12,761 nucleotides of DNA from contig CAZQER010000033.1 of NCBI GenBank assembly GCA_964592095.1, positions 1 through 12,761 on the forward strand. Reading direction: 5' to 3'. Positions 6,621 through 12,761 of this stretch are shown here, piece by piece (the stretch's first letter is position 1; every line of letters begins with the position of its first letter). The stretch comes from EX4484-2 sp964592095. GTDB taxonomy: Archaea > Altiarchaeota > Altiarchaeia > IMC4 > QMZM01. The notes beneath the pieces are model-generated. The model was not told where the DNA came from, did no database searches, and was given only the letters and a program-made list of their open reading frames with translations. Made by a program: the position numbers and the translations under genes.

Positions 6621-7709
6621 ATGAGAAAATCAAGTATATCATTAATAATAATTTTAATAATCCTGATAACAATTTTACTGCTTTCTGGAACTGGATATAC
6701 AAAAAGGAGGCTGCATGTTAAAATAAATACCATGACCAACGGACCCTTTAAGGCAACAGCAGAATGGAGCATAAACGATAATCCAATTACATGTGAAGAG
6801 GATTCAATAGAATATGAAATTAATAAAAACACAGAGATCGATTTGTATTGTACATCTGATAAGATACCAGAACCTCCATTTCAGGGAATGATAGCATTTA
6901 AACCAAAGGAACAGTTACCATCAGATGTATGTAATCTACCTGTATCATTTACCTACGGTGGAGAATTAACATGCGATGACTGTGAGAGTTGTGAGAAAGC
7001 AATTAATAATGCGAAACAAGAACAAATAGTGAAATTGACATTAAGCATCTCATATGAGGGTGAGGGTACCTGTATAGAATGGAAGAGTAGTGGTGTAACA
7101 TTTGATTGTAATGGAAATGCAATTACAGGAAAGAGTTCACCATTCCAAAAGGGTATCAAGATATTTGGAAATAAGAATACATTAAAAGGATGCAGATTCT
7201 GGGATTTAGCCTATCCAATAATAATAAAGGGGTCAGATGATAATATAATAGAAAATAACAAAATAGAAACTCCATATGGAGACTGTATAACATTAAAGAA
7301 AGGGAAAGGGAATGAGGTAAGGAATAATGAAATATTGGATTGTAGGGAGGATGGTGTATTCGTCTCAGAGTCTGAAAACAATAAGATAATACAAAATACT
7401 ATAAAGAATTGTGGTGATGATGGCATTGACCTGACCGATTCTAAGAAAAATATATTGGAGAAGAATATTGTGGAGGAAAATGGGAAAAACGGAATTCTAT
7501 TATATTATTCAAAGGATAATGAATTAGATGGGAATATTGTATGCAATAATTACAGAAAGGTTGAGGATGCATATGATATAAGTTTTGAAAAATCAATAAT
7601 ATTTGGAGGTTCAAATAAAGGCGATAAGAATAAATGTGATAAAACCAATAACTGGAAGGATGAAAGCCTCCCAGATGGTAAGAAAGGGTGCTTGTATAAG
7701 TGTGAATAA
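6621..7709 (+). CDS. Secreted right-handed parallel beta-helix (NosD-like) protein
   Basis: This 362-residue protein has an N-terminal signal or anchor segment (about 6-24, runs of I and L). A region of about 30-145 carries several cysteines (CDDCESC around 118-124), then at least five beta-helix coils (about 150-310). Each coil has the NxIxxNxI...DGIxL pattern, for example NIIENNKIE, NEVRNNEILDC, NKIIQNTIKNCGDDGIDLTDS and NILEKNIVEENGKNGILLYYS. This repeat defines the PbH1/NosD-type beta-helix, common in exported carbohydrate-binding or carbohydrate-cleaving and surface proteins. No catalytic residues can be assigned, so a structural or binding role is as likely as an enzymatic one. The C-terminus has further cysteines and no transmembrane anchor. 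It starts 1 nt after the pilin-like gene with a good ribosome-binding site, suggesting the two products act together at the cell surface. Confidence 0.82.
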   Translation: MRKSSISLIIILIILITILLLSGTGYTKRRLHVKINTMTNGPFKATAEWSINDNPITCEEDSIEYEINKNTEIDLYCTSDKIPEPPFQGMIAFKPKEQLPSDVCNLPVSFTYGGELTCDDCESCEKAINNAKQEQIVKLTLSISYEGEGTCIEWKSSGVTFDCNGNAITGKSSPFQKGIKIFGNKNTLKGCRFWDLAYPIIIKGSDDNIIENNKIETPYGDCITLKKGKGNEVRNNEILDCREDGVFVSESENNKIIQNTIKNCGDDGIDLTDSKKNILEKNIVEENGKNGILLYYSKDNELDGNIVCNNYRKVEDAYDISFEKSIIFGGSNKGDKNKCDKTNNWKDESLPDGKKGCLYKCE

Positions 7710-7735
7710 ATATATTTATCCATCTATAATCTCTA

Positions 7736-7743
7736 TTATATAT
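7736..7743 (+). promoter_or_regulatory. Putative TATA box of thiD-thiN
   Basis: TTATATAT is 20-27 bp upstream of the ATG at 7763. No Shine-Dalgarno is present, so a leaderless transcript is likely. A 9-bp direct repeat TATCCATCT (7717-7725 and 7741-7749) flanks and overlaps it. Confidence 0.4.
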
Positions 7744-7762
7744 CCATCTTTTATATATAACT

Positions 7763-9079
7763 ATGATAACTGCACTTACAATTGCAGGTTCTGATTCGTC
7801 TGGTGGTGCAGGAATACAACAGGATTTGAAGGTATTTTCCTCATTTAGGATACACGGTGCATCTGTTATTACTGCAGTTACTGCACAGAATACAAGGAAG
7901 GTTAATGATTATATTATACTACCATTACATATGATTGAAAAACAGATAGATTCCGTTATGTATGATATGAGCATAAAGGCGGTTAAGACAGGAATGCTTG
8001 CCTCTGCAAATGTGATTGCATTAATTATAGAGAAGATCAGGGAATATAAAATAGAAAATCTTGTTGTTGACCCCGTAATGGTTGCTACATCTACCGATAG
8101 ACTGCTTGATGAAGATGCAGTTGAAGAAATGAAGAAACTATTATCAGTAGCAAAGATATCCACCCCAAATATATATGAGGCAGAGATTCTCTCCGGTATA
8201 GATATCAAAAGTACAGAGGATATGGAAAGAGCAGCAAGTAGGATTGGAAATTGTGTTATTAAAGGGGGCCATATAAATGCTACTGATGTATTATTCTGGA
8301 ATAATAAAACCTATAGATTTGAGAGTAGAATTAGAATGAGGAATGTGAGGTTACATGGTACTGGATGTGCGTTTTCTGCGGCTATAACATCGTGTTTAGC
8401 AAAGGGAATGGATGTCATAGAATCTGTTAGAGTATCAAAGGAATTTATGGATAACTCTATAGAGAGATACTTTTCTGTTGGCTCAGGCTCAAGATTAATA
8501 GATGTTGGTAATATAAAGATAACTGAGACAACAGAGGATTTAGAAAGGGAGAGGATTTTGAATAATATTGAAACTGCAGTTGAAAGATTTATTTCAGTGA
8601 GGGATTCATACAAGTTGATTCCTCAGGTTGGCAGTAATATTGGAATGGCATTAAAGGGAGCAAAAAGATTGAATGAGATTGCTGGCATATCTGGAAGAAT
8701 TATCAGGGTAAATAAAGGTTCTATGCTTTCAGGTATAATAAGATTTGGGGGAACACTACATATAGGCAGGGTTATTTTAACAGCAATGAAATTTAAAAAT
8801 GAAGTGAGATCTGCCATGAATATAAGATATTCAAAGAATATTTTGGATATCTGTAGTAATTTGAATTATAGAATATCAAAATTTGATAGAGGAAAGGAAC
8901 CAGACGGTGTAAAAACAATGGAGTGGGGGACTGAAGAGGCAATTAAAAACTCGGAGGGTTTTCCAGATGTTATCTATGACACGGGCTGTAAAGGAAAGGA
9001 GGCAATGATAAGAATTATTGGAAGGGATGCAATTGATGTTGTTAATAAGACATTAAAGATACTCAGGTTAATAGAATAA
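7763..9079 (+). CDS. thiDN: Bifunctional ThiD-ThiN: HMP(-P) kinase / thiamine-phosphate synthase
   Basis: This 438-residue fusion acts in thiamine diphosphate synthesis. The N-terminal ThiD domain (about 1-250) is a ribokinase-like kinase that phosphorylates hydroxymethylpyrimidine and its monophosphate. It shows the family start TIAGSDSSGGAG (6-17), KTGML, VVDPVMVA (101-108), TPNIYEA and HGTGCAFSAAI (198-208), with the conserved catalytic cysteine at 202. The ThiN domain (about 265-436) joins the pyrimidine diphosphate to the thiazole phosphate, replacing ThiE in many archaea. It has IPQVGSNI, FDRGKEP (374-380), the WG of MEWG, PDVIYDTG (401-408) and GKEAMIRIIG. Length and order match the usual archaeal ThiDN, and the gene looks intact. 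The start is leaderless-like, with TATA about 20-27 bp upstream. No TPP riboswitch is seen in the 53-bp upstream spacer. The neighbours are unrelated to thiamine, so it is probably a single-gene unit. Confidence 0.95.
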   Translation: MITALTIAGSDSSGGAGIQQDLKVFSSFRIHGASVITAVTAQNTRKVNDYIILPLHMIEKQIDSVMYDMSIKAVKTGMLASANVIALIIEKIREYKIENLVVDPVMVATSTDRLLDEDAVEEMKKLLSVAKISTPNIYEAEILSGIDIKSTEDMERAASRIGNCVIKGGHINATDVLFWNNKTYRFESRIRMRNVRLHGTGCAFSAAITSCLAKGMDVIESVRVSKEFMDNSIERYFSVGSGSRLIDVGNIKITETTEDLERERILNNIETAVERFISVRDSYKLIPQVGSNIGMALKGAKRLNEIAGISGRIIRVNKGSMLSGIIRFGGTLHIGRVILTAMKFKNEVRSAMNIRYSKNILDICSNLNYRISKFDRGKEPDGVKTMEWGTEEAIKNSEGFPDVIYDTGCKGKEAMIRIIGRDAIDVVNKTLKILRLIE

Positions 9080-9154
9080 TTTTTATATCAAAAATAATAT
9101 AACAATAATAACAATAAACAATAAAAATCAAATGATATCAACAATATAACAACC

Positions 9155-9175
9155 GTTAATAGTTAAATAGTTAAT
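9155..9175 (+). repeat. Triple short direct repeat (GTTAAT/AGTTAAAT/AGTTAAT) before the membrane-protein start
   Basis: Three near-identical 6-8-bp units are stacked immediately before the ATG at 9176. The 96-bp spacer from 9080 is otherwise low-complexity A/T/C sequence (ATAACAATAATAACAATAAA-like). It contains the presumed end of thiD-thiN transcription and a weak TATA-like ATATAAC at about 9144-9150. The repeats may be simple-sequence slippage or a regulator site. Confidence 0.3.
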
Positions 9176-10030
9176 ATGGGCAGTATTGAAGAAATCCTGA
9201 GTGATGGATTTTATCTATGGAAGAGGAATAAGATACTTGGGGTTCCATTTCTTATTAACTTTATTTTGTTGTTGGTTGTTTTTGGAATTTTTATAGGCAC
9301 TCTTATTGTTTTTAATCCCACTGAAAATATGAATACTACAAGAGATGTAATAATTCATCTCATTATTATCTTTATCATTGTAGTGATACTCTTTCTAATT
9401 TATATGCTTGCAGCATCGTTTTTTTATGCTGGAGCAATAGGAATGGCTAAAAAAACTATAGAGAATGGAAAGACATCACTTTCAGATATGTTTGAATATG
9501 GAAAAAATAATCTCATAAATCTTTTTATTTTCAGTTTGATTTCATCCATTTTGTTTTTTGGTTTAGTAGTAATATCATTCATACTAATGTTTCTTGGTAT
9601 CGGTATAATGAATATTTGTCTTCTAATATTTGTGATAATATTAACGCCGTTTCCCTATGTTATTGTTATAGACAACCTTGGATTTGTAGATAGCATTAAG
9701 AAGGGATTTAGATTCATAAAGGAGAATATATTGTGTGTCGTTTTGCTTAATTTTGTTACACAGTTCATTTTCTCATTCATTTTTTTGATAATGATATCGT
9801 TAGCATTGATATTCTCAGGGATTTTTGCACTATCTCTACCATCCCAGCTTAATCAGATATCATTATTCATATTCCTTAGTTCATCAACCAATATAATACT
9901 CATCTCAATTGGAGTCGCAATAATAATAGTAATTTCCCTTCTTTTGTATTTATTTGTTTTATCACCTCTAATGGCAATATGGTGGTCAAAACTGTATATG
10001 GATAGGGGTAAAAATGTCGGAGGATTTTGA
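9176..10030 (+). CDS. Six-helix integral membrane protein, tandem paralogue A
   Basis: This 284-residue protein has six predicted membrane segments (about 20-46, 57-85, 112-140, 141-168, 183-218, 238-267). A cytosolic-looking N-terminus EEILSDGFYLWKRNK comes first. The loop after helix 2, SFFYAGAIGMAK (81-92), leads into ENGKTSLSDMFEYGK; the loop before helix 5, VDSIKKGFRFIKEN, is amphipathic. The same arrangement appears in the next gene, so the two are clearly paralogues. The pattern of an amphipathic start, a small-residue GAIGMAK loop and an xxGFRF loop resembles uncharacterised archaeal membrane families such as DUF4013/DUF7847 or the membrane domain of glycerophosphodiester phosphodiesterases. 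I cannot assign a function. The start codon is ATG with no Shine-Dalgarno. The 3' end overlaps the next gene by 17 nt, so the two are co-translated and may form a hetero-oligomer. Confidence 0.85.
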   Translation: MGSIEEILSDGFYLWKRNKILGVPFLINFILLLVVFGIFIGTLIVFNPTENMNTTRDVIIHLIIIFIIVVILFLIYMLAASFFYAGAIGMAKKTIENGKTSLSDMFEYGKNNLINLFIFSLISSILFFGLVVISFILMFLGIGIMNICLLIFVIILTPFPYVIVIDNLGFVDSIKKGFRFIKENILCVVLLNFVTQFIFSFIFLIMISLALIFSGIFALSLPSQLNQISLFIFLSSSTNIILISIGVAIIIVISLLLYLFVLSPLMAIWWSKLYMDRGKNVGGF

Positions 10031-10883
10031 GGATACATTAATTGAAGGCTATAAAACATGGAGAAATAATATAAATATAGGAATACCACCACTTATAAAT
10101 TTTTTAATAAAGTCTGGTGTTGTTGTAGTGTATGTGATATTAATAGGCATTCTTCTATTTTCCTTTGCCGGTCTGTCTGGGATTACAGAAAAGACACCAT
10201 ATATACTATCAGATTTAAACCTTCTCCTTGAAACCATGAAAGGAATTGTATGGGTTATTTTGATATCCATACCGATCATTCTACTACTTTCTCTTCTAAT
10301 TGATTCCTTCTTTACTGCAGGTGCGATAGGTATGGCAAAAGAAGCAACAGAGAAGGGAGTTACAAAACTTGATGATATGATGTCCTATGGAAAAAGGAAA
10401 TTTATAAGTCTATTTCTTGTAAAAATTATACTGTTTGCAATAATTTATATAATACCCTTATTCCTGATTATAGGTTTATCTGGATTATTTGGATTATTGA
10501 ATATGATCAATATCTCCTTGTTCTTTATGTTTATCCTTATAGGAATATTTCTCCTTTACATCTCTATTCTTAATATTATACTTTCTCCTGTTCAATACGC
10601 ATTGATAGTAAGTGATTTGGGAACAATTGATGGTATTAGAGAAGGATACAGGTTTTTTTTAAAAAATAAACTATCTGTAGTTTTGATTATAATATCAGTG
10701 GGTGCTATATCCACTATATTTAATACCATTGTTGGCACAATAGCATCATTCTTCAATGTAATCCCATACATTGGAGCATTTATAAGATTAGCCATAGTCT
10801 TTTTATCACTACTTATCTCATCGTTTTTGATAGAAGGAGTTAGTATAACATTATGGACAAGATTTTATATGAAAAGGATATAA
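10014..10883 (+). CDS. Six-helix integral membrane protein, tandem paralogue B
   Basis: This 289-residue paralogue of the preceding protein starts 17 nt before that gene ends, with an AGGGG ribosome-binding sequence a few bases upstream. Matching landmarks: EDTLIEGYKTWRNN at the N-terminus (A: EEILSDGFYLWKRN); SFFTAGAIGMAKEATEKG at about 99-115, then VTKLDDMMSYGKRKF (A: SFFYAGAIGMAK, then TSLSDMFEYGK); DLGTIDGIREGYRFF (A: NLGFVDSIKKGFRFI); and an end with W-x-x-x-Y-M (A: WWSKLYMDRG). It has about six membrane segments. The pair has diverged well beyond a recent copy, so the duplication is old. Function is unknown; the same tentative DUF4013/DUF7847 comparison applies. The stop is 13 nt upstream of the intergenic repeat element. 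Confidence 0.85.
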   Translation: MSEDFEDTLIEGYKTWRNNINIGIPPLINFLIKSGVVVVYVILIGILLFSFAGLSGITEKTPYILSDLNLLLETMKGIVWVILISIPIILLLSLLIDSFFTAGAIGMAKEATEKGVTKLDDMMSYGKRKFISLFLVKIILFAIIYIIPLFLIIGLSGLFGLLNMINISLFFMFILIGIFLLYISILNIILSPVQYALIVSDLGTIDGIREGYRFFLKNKLSVVLIIISVGAISTIFNTIVGTIASFFNVIPYIGAFIRLAIVFLSLLISSFLIEGVSITLWTRFYMKRI

Positions 10884-10896
10884 AATAAAATAAGAG

Positions 10897-10951
10897 TGTG
10901 CAAATTAAATCTCAAGCGGGTTTAACTCCAATATCCAGTACCTTAATAACA
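10897..10951 (+). repeat. 55-bp perfect direct repeat, copy 1
   Basis: This sequence is identical over all 55 bases to 12707-12761. Identity stops immediately to the left (G here, A in copy 2), and the right side runs off the window in copy 2. It starts 13 nt after a stop codon. Confidence 0.97.
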
Positions 10952-10972
10952 AAACCCACTGACTATAATAAA

Positions 10973-10990
10973 TCTAGGATTTCTAGGATT
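10973..10990 (+). repeat. Tandem 9-bp repeat TCTAGGATT x2
   Basis: Two perfect adjacent copies (10973-10981 and 10982-10990) lie inside the repeat element, flanked by AAA and TAT so that the block is also partly palindromic around CTAG. Confidence 0.7.
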
Positions 10991-11061
10991 TATCACCCCC
11001 ACGGGAGTGCACCCATTATCCTATATCTCCCCCACCTTTCTCAGGTGTCTGCTTAAACCCT

Positions 11062-11181
11062 TATCTGTTAATCTTGGAACGATGGATTTATTTAATATAA
11101 CTACCTCCAACACCACTTTATACTTTTCTCTGTACGGGAATTTTGCACACCGCTGGTTTTATATTTATATATCTGTTAATC
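11062..11181 (+). repeat. 12-bp direct repeat TATCTGTTAATC, two copies 108 bp apart
   Basis: The copies are 11062-11073 (inside the element) and 11170-11181 (between the TATA box and start of the DUF4139 gene). This may be a regulator site, or a trace of how the element arose. Confidence 0.5.
11158..11173 (+). promoter_or_regulatory. Putative TATA region of the DUF4139-type gene
   Basis: TTTATATTTATATATC begins 9 bp beyond the right end of the element. A start of transcription about 25 bp downstream would leave a short leader carrying the GGTGAT ribosome-binding site at 11204-11209. Confidence 0.45.
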
Positions 11182-11212
11182 CTATAGATAAATAAATGGA
11201 ATGGGTGATAGT

Positions 11213-12691
11213 ATGGATTTCAAATTCGGGTTTACACTATTGGTATTGCTTGTTTCATCCTTAATAATTACTGCATCGGTTTCCAACATTACCTCCAAAG
11301 AAATTAGTGTTCCGGTAACATCAGTGACAATTTATGGGAATGATATGGCATTTATTAATAGAAATTCGGTCGTCAATTTAGATGGAGGCATTTTGGAATT
11401 AAAGATAGTCAATTTTACAAAGCCAATATTGGATTCAATTCTAATAAATGACAATAATGGTAGGATATTAGAGTGGCATTACCACACTAAGAAGAGTACA
11501 GTCACAGAGTATAGAAATCGTACTTTAAATTTCAATGAAATATTAGAGAATTCTACTGGTAAGGAAATTAAAGTGGAAGTTTATGGAAATAAATCTCTAT
11601 ATGGTGAATTGGCGTGGGTTGGTGATGATAAGATTGGCATTAAAAGTGATGATGGAGTTCTATTTATAAATAGAAAAGATATAAAGGAAATTCTCATATA
11701 TGGCGCAATAACTAAAGAGGTGGTTGAAGTAAACAAAACACTCTCTATTCCAGAACTTGTATTCAGGGAGGAGTCAAATAAGGGAGAACATGATATAGAG
11801 ATAAGTTACTTGGCGTGGGGTGCAAACTGGAAATCTGACTATAAATTCTATACAAATTCCGAGGCTAAAAAGGGCACGGGGATTTTACAGGCATGGGCAA
11901 TAATTACCAATAATATTGAGAATTGGAGCAATATCAATATGAAGTTGGTTGTTGGTTATCCAATAGTGCTTTATCCAAAAACAATTCCATCTCCAAGCCC
12001 ATATGGTGGACTGAAATATGCCTTAGCAAAGGCAGAATCTATTGCGGACTATACTCCCCCAAATGTAGCAGAACGGTTCATAGCAGAGTCAATTGGAGAA
12101 TTTTGTGTATATGAATTAAAGGAAAAGGTTACATTAAAGAAGGGAGAAACAAGATATTTCCCATTATTTAGTGGAGAGGTTGAATTTAATAAGAAATATC
12201 TATGGGATACGAAACAAGGCAATGATGTATATAGAATATTTGAAATCAAAAATTCTCTCGACAATCCATGGGCTGGAGGAATATTTTCTGTCTATATAAA
12301 AGGAAATTTCCAGGGACAAGATAGAATAGATTATACTGCAAAAGATGACAAAGTAGATGTGAAAATTAGCAAGGCCCCGGATATTAATGTAAATAAGGAG
12401 ATTATGGAGAAAATCACATATCCTGAAAAGGGTGAGAAGATTGGGCACAGAATAAGATACTCACAAATTACCTATTACAAGGTTAATTTAACAGTTGAGA
12501 ATTTCAGAGATGAAGAAATTGACATTAAGATTATAGACTACCTAAATTCTGGAAATCAAGTTATATTAAAATCATCAACAATTGAGCCAAAAAGAATTCT
12601 AAATTCGTTGATATGGGAAATAACTCTACCAAAGAATGGGAGGAAGGAAATAATCTACGAATATGAAGTAAAGAATTGGTATTACCGATAA
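11213..12691 (+). CDS. Secreted DUF4139-type protein
   Basis: This 492-residue protein is counted from the ATG at 11213, which has a GGTGAT Shine-Dalgarno 3-4 nt upstream; an in-frame ATG at 11201 would add four residues. An N-terminal signal segment (about 6-22) ends near ITASVSN. The middle and C-terminal parts match DUF4139-family layout: a beta-rich N-terminal domain, ISYLAWGANWKSDYKF, WAIITNNIENWSN, then a second half with NPWAGGIFSVYIKGNFQGQDRI, KVDVKISKAPDI and the terminal stretch WEITLPKNGRKEIIYEYEV. The biochemical role of this family is not established. Many N-x-S/T sequons (for example NIT, NFT, NRT, NST, NKS, NKT, NWS, NLT) fit an exported glycoprotein. No C-terminal anchor is present, so it is released or held by the signal segment. 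It lies between the two copies of the intergenic repeat, with its own TATA box just inside the left copy. Confidence 0.75.
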   Translation: MDFKFGFTLLVLLVSSLIITASVSNITSKEISVPVTSVTIYGNDMAFINRNSVVNLDGGILELKIVNFTKPILDSILINDNNGRILEWHYHTKKSTVTEYRNRTLNFNEILENSTGKEIKVEVYGNKSLYGELAWVGDDKIGIKSDDGVLFINRKDIKEILIYGAITKEVVEVNKTLSIPELVFREESNKGEHDIEISYLAWGANWKSDYKFYTNSEAKKGTGILQAWAIITNNIENWSNINMKLVVGYPIVLYPKTIPSPSPYGGLKYALAKAESIADYTPPNVAERFIAESIGEFCVYELKEKVTLKKGETRYFPLFSGEVEFNKKYLWDTKQGNDVYRIFEIKNSLDNPWAGGIFSVYIKGNFQGQDRIDYTAKDDKVDVKISKAPDINVNKEIMEKITYPEKGEKIGHRIRYSQITYYKVNLTVENFRDEEIDIKIIDYLNSGNQVILKSSTIEPKRILNSLIWEITLPKNGRKEIIYEYEVKNWYYR

Positions 12692-12706
12692 GATATTATA
12701 AAGGGA

Positions 12707-12761
12707 TGTGCAAATTAAATCTCAAGCGGGTTTAACTCCAATATCCAGTACCTTAATAACA
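12707..12761 (+). repeat. 55-bp perfect direct repeat, copy 2 (cut by window end)
   Basis: This is identical to 10897-10951 in the same orientation. It starts 15 nt after the DUF4139 stop codon and runs to the last base of the window, so its full length is unknown. It may be the left end of another copy of the 253-bp element or of a longer parent element. Confidence 0.97.

Larger units (their letters stand above)
10897..11149 (+). mobile_element. MITE-like or decayed insertion element (about 253 bp) filling the gene gap
   Basis: This element fills most of the 329-bp gap between the membrane protein and the DUF4139 gene. Its left end TGTGCAAA is exactly where identity with the copy at the window's right edge begins. 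Its right end TTTGCACA (11142-11149) is the inverted complement, giving 8-bp terminal inverted repeats. Inside are a CACCT/AGGTG hairpin with a 5-nt loop (11033-11047), a GGGTTT/AAACCC pair (10918-10923 and 10952-10957) and a tandem 9-bp repeat TCTAGGATT (10973-10990). On the minus strand an open frame without ATG runs 42 codons inward from the right end (KFPYREKYKVV near its start) before a TAG. This could be a relic of coding sequence, but no transposase motif is recognisable and no target-site duplication is evident. The alternative is a conserved non-coding leader of DUF4139-type genes. Confidence 0.45.

Noticed and set aside
7710..7762. TPP riboswitch upstream of thiD-thiN
   Set aside because: The spacer is only 53 bp and AT-rich; none of the conserved TPP-aptamer elements, such as CUGAGA, is present.
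10897..11149. CRISPR array
   Set aside because: The repeats are too few and irregular, with no evenly spaced units or spacers; the 55-bp copies are 1.8 kb apart with a gene between.
11007..11195. 62-codon plus-strand ORF across the repeat element
   Set aside because: It starts inside the element, has no ribosome-binding site, crosses the element end and the downstream promoter, and has no recognisable domain.

Overview
The window looks like chromosomal DNA from an AT-rich archaeon. The evidence is a tRNA-Arg gene whose 15-nt intron fits the archaeal bulge-helix-bulge splicing pattern, a ThiD-ThiN fusion (an archaeal form of thiamine synthesis gene), AT-rich TATA-like boxes about 26 bp upstream of apparently leaderless starts, and a VirB2-like protein paired with a beta-helix surface protein. 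The lineage cannot be fixed from this sequence. A free-living, biosynthetically capable euryarchaeal or Altiarchaeota-like organism fits better than a minimal symbiont.

Left part (1-850). A minus-strand fragment resembles the N-terminus of a bacterial/archaeal-type myo-inositol-1-phosphate synthase with an internal deletion. Divergent from it is a PadR-type winged-helix regulator. A one-helix membrane microprotein follows on the minus strand.

Chaperone block (852-5732, minus strand, read right to left): grpE, dnaK, a SAM-dependent DNA methyltransferase, then dnaJ. grpE and dnaK are 1 nt apart and dnaK and the methyltransferase 5 nt apart, so these three look like one transcript. dnaJ follows after 66 nt and may also have its own promoter. 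The complete Hsp70 machine is present, with a DNA-modification gene inserted between its parts. The intron-bearing tRNA-Arg(GCG) lies upstream of grpE on the same strand.

Right part (6074-12761, plus strand). A small secreted two-helix VirB2/pilin-like protein with a cysteine-rich tail is translationally coupled to a secreted right-handed beta-helix protein. Then come leaderless thiD-thiN, two overlapping tandem-paralogous six-helix membrane proteins, and a secreted, sequon-rich DUF4139-type protein. The DUF4139 gene is bracketed by two copies of an intergenic repeat. The first is about 253 bp with short inverted ends. The second enters the right edge of the window and matches the first perfectly over exactly 55 bp.

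Most noteworthy points: the repeat and its exact 55-bp match at the edge, the methyltransferase inside the chaperone operon, the minimal tRNA intron, and the coupled pilin-like/beta-helix pair.
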